From: Candidatus Dormiibacterota bacterium
Lineage (GTDB): Bacteria; Chloroflexota; Dormibacteria; Aeolococcales; Bog-877
Direction of reading: 5' to 3'
DNA: 8,677 bases
Assembly: GCA_003135035.1 (NCBI GenBank)
Contig: PLDE01000235.1
Location: 1 to 8,677, forward strand
Both the position numbers and the translations under genes were made by a program. A model generated the notes under the pieces. The model did no database searches. It worked only from the letters and a program-made list of their open reading frames with translations, and was not told where the DNA came from. Shown piece by piece: positions 1 to 5,978 of this stretch (position 1 is its first letter; every line of letters begins with the position of its first letter).

Positions 1-7
1 ACCAATG

Positions 8-496
8 CTAGGGACGCGACCGGCGTCGAGGACACCTCTCCGACAGAAGGCAGCAACCGCCGGAGGTCTTCCCCGGACTTTTGGCTGGCCTCGGCTGCGC
101 CCGGGTGTAGAGGTAGGGCGCGGACACTGCGCCTCCCGCGACGACAGCGAGGACAGAGGGCACATAGCCGAAGGAGCCCACGACGATGGCACCCACTCCG
201 ATCGAGAGCGTTAGGAACCCTCCGAAGAGGACCCCGAAGGCTGCGTCCACGCGGCCCTGGAGACGGAGCGGTGTCCGCCGCTGGATCAAGGTGTTGGCTC
301 CGACCAAGGCCCACGGAAGTCCGAAGCCGAAGATGACCATTCCCACTCCGACCAGGAGGCCGGGCAGCAACCCTGAGAGGATTGCCGGAGTTACCAGTCC
401 GACCGATCCCAAGGCCAGACCTAGCACCCCCAGGGAGGTCAGCCTTAGCTCTCCAATTACGCCTAGGTCTCCTTCTTGCCCGGCGCCCGGCGCCGA
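8..496 (-). pseudogene. C-terminal fragment of an MFS transporter, probably a remnant
   Basis: The reading frame is open from 496 (just below a TAG at 497-499) to a TAG stop at 8-10. From about 455 it encodes a hydrophobic protein with roughly four membrane segments. Between the second and third lies the loop 'NTLIQRRTPLRLQGRV', which resembles the TM10-TM11 loop of EntS-like (MFS_3) exporters, where a TP..LRGRV motif is usual. A full-length family member has about 400 residues and 12 helices, so some 250-280 N-terminal residues are missing. The first plausible start is GTG at 427 (139 aa), with no convincing ribosome binding site. The part of the frame above 463 overlaps the end of the upstream channel-like gene. 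The tail after the last helix (Arg/Cys/Pro-rich) looks unconserved. I infer a deletion remnant. A translated half-transporter is possible but less likely. Confidence 0.6.
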
Positions 497-1680
497 CTAG
501 CGGCAGTCGCCGGGGTCTTGGCGCGCTTGGTGGCGGCCCGATGGGCTCGTCTCTGCTGAGACACCTGGAGCAGGTTCTCGATCTCCTCAGTGGGGGCCCG
601 GTGAGGTGGTCGGACCGGTACCAGGGAGGACTCCAAGCGACCCTTTCTGGCTCCGGACCAGGGACCTGGAGGCGCGTCGACCAGGGCGGCCAGATGGTAG
701 GCCATGCTCTCGTAGTTCACCCGCCAGCCGAGAAAGTGTGGCCACGCCTCCTCGGCGCTCCGCTCAGCCTCCCAGCCAACGGTCAGAACTCGCTGCACCC
801 CGAATTGGAACTCCTCGTAGGTCAGCTCAATGGGATCGTCGGGTCGAGGATCGGTTGGAACGGCGAAGCCCGTGACCCGGGAAAGCGAGCGCAGGCAGAC
901 CACACCCATTCGGAGGAAGGGTCGGGCTGAGGAGGGAGCCGTGAGGGGGTTGAGCGACAACTGCATAGCGGCCGCATCCATGCAGGCGAGCAGGGCAATC
1001 GTCCAGGAGGTCCGCGGCTCCGGTGACCGGAAGTAGAGCAACGTGGTGTAGCTGGTGTGGCTCTCGGCAATGTCCGCCGACCACTCCTCCCAACTGCGGT
1101 AGAGCTCGGCCAGGTGGTCGAGGTTGTCGATCAGCCAGTGGCGAGCGAGGATCTCGGGGCCCCAAGGCGGAGAACCACTGCTGCTATCGAGCAAGGTGAC
1201 CAGGGTTTCTCGCCGGTTGAAGGAGCCGTAGAGAGTTGGCAGGTAGGAGATCTGCAGTGCCACGACGATCACCCCTGATGCCGACTCCAAGAAGGCTATG
1301 GCGGTCTCCACCCCGCTGTCGGCTCGAGCCACCCCAAGGGGCAGGATCGAGGAGGCGCTGAGGCGGATCGCCTGAGCGAACTCGCCAGTGCCCGTTCCCC
1401 AAAAGAGCAGGCAGAATCCGGCCACCAGCAGGCCGATCCAGACGACCAGCCGCAACACCAGGAAGAGAGGAGCGCCCTGGGCCAGGATCGCATCCCGGGT
1501 CAGATAGTCGGACCTGGTTCGCGCGGCGAACACGGTAGCCCCCTGTACCGCCGAGGCTACGACGGCTGAGAGCCGGGACGAGACAGCCCTGGGGACGATC
1601 ACCGTCCGAATCACGCTTCCCAGGGTCCCGATGGTCAGAAACAGCCCGACCAGCACGCTGAGAACGCGGACGGCGATCAT
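463..1680 (-). CDS. Ion-channel-like membrane protein with long cytosolic domain and basic tail
   Basis: A 405-aa protein from a family I recognise from high-GC bacteria, usually annotated as hypothetical or as a two-TM ion channel. The N-terminal part has a first helix (about residues 4-28), a second (73-95), a pore-loop-like stretch 'SASSILPLGVARAD' (108-121) and a third helix (130-150). This is the order of a K+ channel pore domain, but the TVGYG-type selectivity filter is absent. The soluble part keeps family-like motifs: 'FNRRETLVTLLD' (154-165), 'SWEEWSADIAESHTS' (196-210) and 'LLYFRSPEP' (214-222). Residues 377-404 form a Lys/Arg/Ala/Pro-rich tail like a histone H1 arm. The ATG start is strongly supported by a Shine-Dalgarno site just upstream. 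Ion transport is inferred only from topology. The MFS remnant follows immediately downstream. Confidence 0.85.
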   Translation of the reverse strand: MIAVRVLSVLVGLFLTIGTLGSVIRTVIVPRAVSSRLSAVVASAVQGATVFAARTRSDYLTRDAILAQGAPLFLVLRLVVWIGLLVAGFCLLFWGTGTGEFAQAIRLSASSILPLGVARADSGVETAIAFLESASGVIVVALQISYLPTLYGSFNRRETLVTLLDSSSGSPPWGPEILARHWLIDNLDHLAELYRSWEEWSADIAESHTSYTTLLYFRSPEPRTSWTIALLACMDAAAMQLSLNPLTAPSSARPFLRMGVVCLRSLSRVTGFAVPTDPRPDDPIELTYEEFQFGVQRVLTVGWEAERSAEEAWPHFLGWRVNYESMAYHLAALVDAPPGPWSGARKGRLESSLVPVRPPHRAPTEEIENLLQVSQQRRAHRAATKRAKTPATAASRRRAPGKKET

Positions 1681-1683
1681 CTC

Positions 1684-1691
1684 ATCACCTT
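1684..1691 (-). promoter_or_regulatory. Strong ribosome binding site of the channel-like gene
   Basis: The minus strand reads AAGGTGAT and is followed by three bases and then the ATG at 1680. AGGTGAT is a seven-base match to the complement of the 16S rRNA 3' end in its GGTGAT register, for which a short spacer is expected. It is one of the best translation signals in the window and fixes the start of this gene. Confidence 0.7.
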
Positions 1692-1773
1692 CTTGCAGAA
1701 TGCGGCGCTGTCCCGACCCTCGAGACCGGCTTCTCGACGACCAGGAAGAGTCCCCTTCCCGGTGGTCGTACCC

Positions 1774-2211
1774 CTATGATCTCGGCTGCGCGGGCGGAGC
1801 TGGCAAGCGTGGCACCGGCGCGGGAGCCTTTCGGGAATTTGCCTCCAAGGCGGCCCTGGTCAGTCGGAGCGTCGGCACCAACCAGGCCGTCCGGCTCGGA
1901 GCTGAGGGCTCCCGAGTCACCGGGGCTACCGCCGCCCCTTGCCACCGAGTGCTGGTCACTCGCAGCCGCCAGCGACCGAGGGTTCTCCGGACCATCTCGA
2001 TCTCGGTCCGCTCGATGGCCGCCGGAGTCGCCTCGAGGAGGGCCTGGGCGGCAACGTTCCGGCGTCGACCCTGGTTCCACCACCACCAACCTAGGCGAGC
2101 CACAACGGGGGCAGCGGCCAGCAGCAGGGTGGCCAATCCGGCCCGGGCCAACTGGCGCGGGGCGGGATCGGCCAGCTCGGCGACCAAAGGACGGCTGGGG
2201 GCATTCTTCAA
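1774..2211 (-). CDS. Small single-pass membrane protein, function unknown
   Basis: A 145-aa reading frame between ispH and the channel-like gene; I do not recognise it. It has a short N-terminal region, one hydrophobic segment (about residues 24-45) that ends in four consecutive tryptophans (42-45), then a basic stretch 'NQGRRRN' consistent with a positive-inside cytosolic border. A mixed-charge region that may be helical follows (about 53-125), and the C-terminus is rich in Pro and Ala (129-145). The start is TTG at 2211. The frame is open further upstream ('TNVGRYHQTS') but contains no better start codon. It lies 63 bp after the ispH stop in the same orientation, so it is probably co-transcribed. 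Competing frames in this high-GC stretch are also open, so the gene is likely but not certain. Confidence 0.6.
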   Translation of the reverse strand: MKNAPSRPLVAELADPAPRQLARAGLATLLLAAAPVVARLGWWWWNQGRRRNVAAQALLEATPAAIERTEIEMVRRTLGRWRLRVTSTRWQGAAVAPVTREPSAPSRTAWLVPTLRLTRAALEANSRKAPAPVPRLPAPPAQPRS

Positions 2212-2274
2212 GCTGGTCTGATGGTACCTACCGACATTGGTCGCGAGGGCTTCGGTGCCAGCCAGTGAGAGCGC

Positions 2275-3180
2275 TCAGGCTCGAGCCGGGTCCGGGCTGG
2301 CCGTGAGCGGGGCCGGGGTGCCCATGGTTTCCAGTTCGGCGATTACCTCTCTGGTGAGGATGGTCGGAGTCGAGGCTCCTGCGGTAACCCCGACGCGCTG
2401 GCAGTTGACGAACCACTCAGGTTTGAGGTCGGCCACGGTGTCGACCAAGTAGGCCGGCCGCTGGGCAAGCTCATGCACCACTTGGACCAGGCGCTGGCTA
2501 TTGCTACTCCGGGAACTTCCAACCACGATGACAACATCGCACTCTTTGGCCGCCTCGACCGCGGCTTGCTGGCGGTCCTGGGTCGCGCTGCAAATCTCGT
2601 TGTGGACCTCAATGTGGGGAAAGCGCTGCTGCAGCCGATCGATGATCGACTGGGTATCCCAGACCGAAAGTGTGGTTTGGGTGGTAACCGCCAACTTCGG
2701 GGTCGAGAGTTCCAGGGACTCAACGTCGTCCAGTGACTGGACTAGATGGATCATTCCCGGAGCCTCACCAAGAACGCCCTCGGGCTCAGGGTGGCCGACC
2801 TTCCCGATATAGATCACGGTGTAACCATCGGCCGTCAGTCTTTGCACGAGATCGTGGGTGCGGACCACGTCACTGCAGGTGGCGTCAACCACATTCAGCC
2901 CCTTGGCCCTGGCCCGATCTTTGACTTCCGGTGACACCCCGTGGGCGGTGAGGACCACGGTCCCCTCGGTCACTTCTTCGAGCGCCTCCAGTCGAGAGGG
3001 GGCATCAATGAGGCGGACTCCGCGGTCGGCGAACTCCCGGGTCACGTGCTCGTTGTGAACCAGATAGCCGAGCATGGCCACCGGCTCGCCCTCATGCTCC
3101 TCGGCAGCCTGACGGAGAGCTCGGACCGCTTCGACCACGCCATGGCAGTACCCGCGAGGCCGGATTTTGACTACCTCCAC
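2275..3180 (-). CDS. ispH: 4-hydroxy-3-methylbut-2-enyl diphosphate reductase (IspH), Bacillus-like subtype
   Basis: A cytosolic iron-sulfur enzyme of the MEP pathway that reduces HMBPP to IPP and DMAPP. With a GTG start at 3180 the protein has 301 residues and begins VEVVKIRPRGYCHGV, matching where Bacillus-type homologues begin. All three cluster cysteines are present: Cys12 (PRGYCHG), Cys102 (DATCSDV) and Cys197 (NEICSATQ). Active-site motifs are intact: VHNEHV (His42), TAHGVSPEV (His80), GHPEPEG (His130, Glu132), TQTTLS, SSNSQRL and TAGASTP. The frame stays open to 3255, and a GTG at 3207 would add nine residues; neither start has a good ribosome binding site, so family alignment decides. 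The second cysteine motif has Ser where Bacillus has Pro (ATCPDV). The gene sits in a same-strand run of small membrane-protein genes with no other MEP gene visible. Confidence 0.96.
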   Translation of the reverse strand: MEVVKIRPRGYCHGVVEAVRALRQAAEEHEGEPVAMLGYLVHNEHVTREFADRGVRLIDAPSRLEALEEVTEGTVVLTAHGVSPEVKDRARAKGLNVVDATCSDVVRTHDLVQRLTADGYTVIYIGKVGHPEPEGVLGEAPGMIHLVQSLDDVESLELSTPKLAVTTQTTLSVWDTQSIIDRLQQRFPHIEVHNEICSATQDRQQAAVEAAKECDVVIVVGSSRSSNSQRLVQVVHELAQRPAYLVDTVADLKPEWFVNCQRVGVTAGASTPTILTREVIAELETMGTPAPLTASPDPARA

Positions 3181-3255
3181 GCCTCGATCGTAGCAGTAGC
3201 TGCCCACGACCTCGATCTCAAACGGAGTCCCCGCAGTTGTTCTCGGAGGATCCGG

Positions 3256-3636
3256 CTAGCGACCTCGGTCAGGGGCGCGGCTCACTTTGCCGGGGCTCAG
3301 CAGGCGGGGCCAGCGCAGTTGCCGCTCCTCGACGAGACTGGGCTCCGGTCCACCCCGGCTGTGCTCCGGCGAGCGTGACTTTGCCCGGGCGACCTGCCTC
3401 TCTGGCTCAGGCTCCACCCGATTTAGATTCCGTCGGACCGTGGTCGGCCGCCGTGAGGCCTCCACCACCGACTCCAGCCAAGCCCAGGCCCGGTAAGCCG
3501 AGTAGCCAGTGAGCGCCAGCAGGGTGACTGATCCGACCGCATTGAGGAGCCCGGCCAACGGCGGTATTACGATCGAGATGGCAACACACGCTCCGACCAG
3601 AGCCAGCGCCGTCTTGATCCGACCAATGCTCATCAC
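3256..3636 (-). CDS. Small membrane protein, function unknown
   Basis: A 126-aa frame upstream of ispH on the same strand; I do not recognise it. The first half is hydrophobic with probably two helices (about residues 9-29 and 31-53), separated by a short turn around 'PPLAG'. The second half (from about 60) is hydrophilic and rich in Arg, Pro and Glu, so it is probably cytosolic and disordered. GTG at 3636 is directly followed by ATG at 3633, and either could be the start. An upstream GGAGAG lies rather far away, so the translation signal is weak. The ispH start is 75 bp downstream of its stop (48 bp if ispH starts at 3207), and it is the first gene of the minus-strand run in block 2. The high-GC tail could be partly fortuitous, but the hydrophobic half argues for a real gene. 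Confidence 0.6.
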   Translation of the reverse strand: MMSIGRIKTALALVGACVAISIVIPPLAGLLNAVGSVTLLALTGYSAYRAWAWLESVVEASRRPTTVRRNLNRVEPEPERQVARAKSRSPEHSRGGPEPSLVEERQLRWPRLLSPGKVSRAPDRGR

Positions 3637-3674
3637 CCGAGGAGGTCCCTCTCTCCGATCGAAAGGGGCCGGTT

Positions 3675-3679
3675 AGGAG
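3675..3679 (+). promoter_or_regulatory. Ribosome binding site of the zinc-ribbon gene
   Basis: AGGAG lies nine bases before the GTG at 3689 and supports that start over the internal ATG at 3794. The 52-bp divergent region 3637-3688 must hold promoter elements for at least one of the two flanking genes, unless they lie inside coding sequence. I see no convincing -35/-10 pair. Confidence 0.5.
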
Positions 3680-3688
3680 TCCAGCCAG

Positions 3689-4282
3689 GTGTCATCGAAC
3701 CGACCGGCCAGCACCCCGCACCTTGGCCACGGTCACCGCACCTGGCTTCATCTGCTGCCGCAGGACCCCACCTTTTCACCTTCGCTCCGTGAGATGGAGG
3801 CGACCGCGCGCTTACTGCTTGAGAGTGGATTGGCCATCCCCGGACCGGAACCCGAGACCCTGCTGCCCGGGCCCAGGTTCGCCCAACTGCTGGCTCCCGG
3901 AGCGCTGCCTATGGCCGGAGCCCCGCGCGGCGAGGTGCGGTTCGAGTCGGGAGTCCTTCGCTGCTATCCGGACCCTGGGCCCGAGGGGTTCGACACCGAT
4001 CCGCTGCAGGGCTACTTTACCAAGTGCCCCGGTTGCGGATCCGAGCTGGAGTTCTTTCGCTTGCGGTTCCCTGACCCCGATCCCATGCATGCGGCCTGTC
4101 CAACCTGCACCGCGGGCATCGACGTCTCGCTACTCTCCTGGTCTCCGATGCTGCCGGTGGCCAGCGCTGAGGTTACCTTTGGAGACTTGGAAGGGCGCCC
4201 CTCACTGGGCAAAAGCGACTTTCCGAGCCGGCTCGAAGAGGTCTGGCGGACATCAGTAATGGAAGTGCACGTCACCCTTTGA
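3689..4282 (+). CDS. Zinc-ribbon protein, function unknown
   Basis: A 197-aa soluble protein and the only plus-strand gene in the window. It has no signal peptide or membrane segment. The N-terminal part contains 'LHLLPQDPTFSPSLREMEA' (20-38) and a predicted helix up to about residue 48. A Pro/Gly-rich stretch with 'LLPGPRFAQLLAPG' (58-71) follows. A four-cysteine zinc ribbon is formed by CPGC (113-116) and CPTC (137-140), about 20 residues apart as in treble-clef or rubredoxin-like knuckles. A C-terminal part (150-197) with short strands ends in 'EVHVTL'. The GTG start has AGGAG at good spacing. It converges on the VirB6-like gene with only nine bases between stops. I do not recognise the family; the ribbon suggests binding to protein or nucleic acid, but nothing shows which. 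Confidence 0.8.
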   Translation: MSSNRPASTPHLGHGHRTWLHLLPQDPTFSPSLREMEATARLLLESGLAIPGPEPETLLPGPRFAQLLAPGALPMAGAPRGEVRFESGVLRCYPDPGPEGFDTDPLQGYFTKCPGCGSELEFFRLRFPDPDPMHAACPTCTAGIDVSLLSWSPMLPVASAEVTFGDLEGRPSLGKSDFPSRLEEVWRTSVMEVHVTL

Positions 4283-4291
4283 GCACCGGCG

Positions 4292-5194
4292 TCAGAGCTC
4301 AGTTGCCGCCAGGCGCCGAGCTGCTCGAGCCCAGCGTCGGCCCGCGCTCTCGGCACTGGCGCCGTAATGGGACGCGACGTTGAGCGCACCTGGCACACGG
4401 AGCATGAGGTAGAGAGCAGCGAAAGCGTAGAGAATGCCGATCACTCCATGTCCTCTGGTAAACGCCAGTGCGACGGCGCTGCGGAGTACCAGCAATTGGA
4501 CGAACTGCATGAAAAGTGCGACCACCAGGAGGCGCAACCATTGCCGCGAAAAGCCTCGCGTTTCTGGGAGCACCCAAGCGATCGCTGCCAGTGGTGCGGC
4601 AGCGCAGAGGACAGCTAGTAGGGTGTAGCGAATGACGTAGGCGAGCACCAGGATGACCACAGCAATGACCAGTGCCGCCGCGAAAAGTAGCAGAAAAACA
4701 TTGGTGGAGGCTGATTGCAGCGCAGACCCGCTCAGCGGGGATTCCCAGGGCAGCTCGGCCAGGCTCACGCTTCCTCCCCCGGCTACCACCGCGCTGAGGG
4801 CATTGTTGAGGTTGATCGCCTGCTGAATCAGGGGCAGGCTGACCACTCCCAGGGTCAAGGCCACCAGCACCCGTGGTAGAACCGCCTGGAGGTGGTGTCG
4901 AGCGTCGCTAGCACTGGTCACCGTGCGCAACGAGCTGTAGAGAAAGACTCCGACCAAGAGGGCGCCCGCCGCCGCCAGGAGCAAGTGGTTGAGGGACGCC
5001 ACTCCCGGTGTCTCGGTGAAGGGGAGGCGATGCGAAGGGTCAGTGGCGTCGTAGGTTCGGAACAGGTAGGTCTGCAGGGCTGCGTTCAGGCTCGACCGCG
5101 ACGAGCCTACAAACGAGGAGAGAGTCCCGCTGATCAAGTGGTTGAGCAGGGAGAGCGGGTGGAGGTCAAAACTGGGAAAGCTGATCGTGGCCAA
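4292..5194 (-). CDS. VirB6/TrbL-like type IV secretion membrane protein
   Basis: A 300-aa polytopic protein with about six hydrophobic segments (near residues 68-88, 104-125, 165-189, 190-209, 221-243 and 248-266) and an amphipathic N-terminal region. 'APLAAIAWVLPETRGFSRQW' (200-219), followed by a helix ending in 'MQFVQLLVLRSAVAL', resembles the central part of TrbL/VirB6-like proteins of Gram-positive and Chloroflexota-type conjugation systems, in which VirB6 forms the inner-membrane channel. The C-terminus is basic ('GRRWARAARR') and probably cytosolic. The start is TTG at 5194, preceded by AAA and the TAG of the upstream gene in the same frame, so no further extension is possible without read-through. 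A GGGG just before that stop may act as a weak ribosome binding site. The assignment rests on topology, motif and the VirB4 gene nearby. Confidence 0.8.
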   Translation of the reverse strand: MATISFPSFDLHPLSLLNHLISGTLSSFVGSSRSSLNAALQTYLFRTYDATDPSHRLPFTETPGVASLNHLLLAAAGALLVGVFLYSSLRTVTSASDARHHLQAVLPRVLVALTLGVVSLPLIQQAINLNNALSAVVAGGGSVSLAELPWESPLSGSALQSASTNVFLLLFAAALVIAVVILVLAYVIRYTLLAVLCAAAPLAAIAWVLPETRGFSRQWLRLLVVALFMQFVQLLVLRSAVALAFTRGHGVIGILYAFAALYLMLRVPGALNVASHYGASAESAGRRWARAARRLAATEL

Positions 5195-5197
5195 TTT

Positions 5198-5437
5198 CTA
5201 CCCCACGCTATGAGGTACCGCCGCCAGCAGAACGTGGGTGAGAAGGCCGGCAAGCTCGACGCCCAAAGTTCCCACCGCGATCCGACCCAACCAGCGCTGG
5301 GCCTCCATGGCGCTGTGGGGATTAGGCGCGACCACCCGCCAAACAAAGGCGCTTACAAAGGCTAATGTGCCCAGACTTCCGATGATCCCCTGGGCGATTA
5401 GGACCCAGGAATTTAGCAACGAATTGAGCTCGCTCAC
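5198..5437 (-). CDS. Small two-helix VirB2/TrbC-like protein
   Basis: A 79-aa protein with two hydrophobic helices (about residues 11-35 and 48-72) joined by a short polar loop 'APNPHSAMEAQRWLGR'. This is the hairpin layout of mature VirB2/TrbC pilins and of the small membrane subunits encoded beside VirB6 in Gram-positive conjugation loci. There is no obvious cleavable signal peptide. The GTG start at 5437 is backed by a good AGGGAG. The gene ends one codon before the VirB6-like gene, so the two are almost certainly translated together. A pilin-like role is inferred from size, topology and position; sequence similarity alone would not establish it. Lack of a signal sequence would be unusual for a classic VirB2, so it may be a different accessory membrane subunit. 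Confidence 0.75.
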   Translation of the reverse strand: MSELNSLLNSWVLIAQGIIGSLGTLAFVSAFVWRVVAPNPHSAMEAQRWLGRIAVGTLGVELAGLLTHVLLAAVPHSVG

Positions 5438-5444
5438 GTGGTGA

Positions 5445-5450
5445 CTCCCT
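5445..5450 (-). promoter_or_regulatory. Ribosome binding site of the VirB2-like gene
   Basis: The minus strand reads AGGGAG, seven bases before the GTG at 5437. This fixes the start of the 79-aa protein and shows that it is translated independently of dtd, which ends 67 bp upstream. Confidence 0.65.
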
Positions 5451-5504
5451 GCTGACCAAGATGCTCTCTCTCCTATGTCCGGTGGGAGGCGGAGCTGGTG
5501 CTAT

Positions 5505-5975
5505 TCAGCCGCAGTCAGCGGACCAGGGAACCTCGGCGCTGGTCGCAACGATGGTTACCGGACCATCGTTGACCGACTCAACGGCCATGTGGGAGCCGAA
5601 CTGTCCTGCTTGTACGTCAGCGACGCCGAGCAGCCGCAGCTGAGCGACGAACACCCGGCATAGCTCACGGGCGAGCTCGGGAGACCCAGCGTCGGTGAAG
5701 GCCGGACGGTGGCCGCGGCGGTTATCAGCGAAGAGGGTGAATTGGCTGACCACCAATGCCGAACCGTTACGGTCGAGGAGGCAGTGGTTCATCTTGCCCT
5801 GAGCGTCGGAGAAGATCCTCATTCGGACCAGCCGTTGCGCCAGATGGTCGGCAATCTCGGCCGTATCCAGGGGCGCTACCCCGAGATAGATCAAGAGGCC
5901 GGTGCGGATCGACCCCACCACTTCGCCGTCCACGGTGACCTGGGCCCGAGTCACGCGCTGGACCAGCGCACGCAA
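5505..5975 (-). CDS. dtd: D-aminoacyl-tRNA deacylase
   Basis: A cytosolic proofreading enzyme that hydrolyses D-aminoacyl-tRNA (and Gly-tRNA-Ala), protecting translation. The 156-aa protein starts MRALVQRVTRAQVTVDGEVV, as is usual for the family (about 145-150 aa). It carries the SQFTL active-site motif (77-81) and NDGPVTI (136-142), which is the NxGPVT motif holding the Gly-cisPro chiral selectivity element. 'RRGHRPAFTDA' (86-96) is the usual family segment. The stretch before NDGPVT reads GQFGSHMAVESV where GxFGAxMxVxLV is common, a mild divergence near the active site. The last six residues or so (WSADCG) look like a non-conserved tail. The TTG start is fixed by homology and lies one codon after the stop of the upstream 198-aa gene, in the same frame, suggesting translational coupling. 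Its place inside a VirB4-VirB6 cluster is unusual. Confidence 0.96.
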   Translation of the reverse strand: MRALVQRVTRAQVTVDGEVVGSIRTGLLIYLGVAPLDTAEIADHLAQRLVRMRIFSDAQGKMNHCLLDRNGSALVVSQFTLFADNRRGHRPAFTDAGSPELARELCRVFVAQLRLLGVADVQAGQFGSHMAVESVNDGPVTIVATSAEVPWSADCG

Positions 5976-5978
5976 GAT

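Noticed and set aside
382..930. Long plus-strand open frame opposite the channel-like gene
   Set aside because: It is antisense to a gene with clear membrane topology and a strong ribosome binding site; its translation is Gly/Pro/Arg-rich low-complexity, as expected from a high-GC shadow frame.
1720..1737. Inverted repeat TCGAGA-6 nt-TCTCGA between the 145-aa and channel-like genes, as a terminator
   Set aside because: The stem is only six base pairs and no T-run follows on the minus strand, so I do not call a terminator; in GC-rich DNA such a hairpin is likely by chance.
2222..2274. KpnI-type palindrome GGTACC and a short GGCT/AGCC pair after ispH, as a regulatory site or terminator
   Set aside because: The palindrome is only six bases and the stem four base pairs, without a T-run; both are expected by chance.
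1631..2306. Two overlapping plus-strand open frames opposite the 145-aa gene
   Set aside because: Their translations are Arg/Ser/Pro/Gly-rich without hydrophobic or motif structure, and they overlap the ends of ispH and the channel-like gene. The minus-strand frame with a defined membrane helix is the better gene.
4283..4291. Bidirectional terminator between the convergent zinc-ribbon and VirB6-like genes
   Set aside because: Only nine bases separate the stops and no stem-loop with a T-run is visible there or in the adjacent gene ends.
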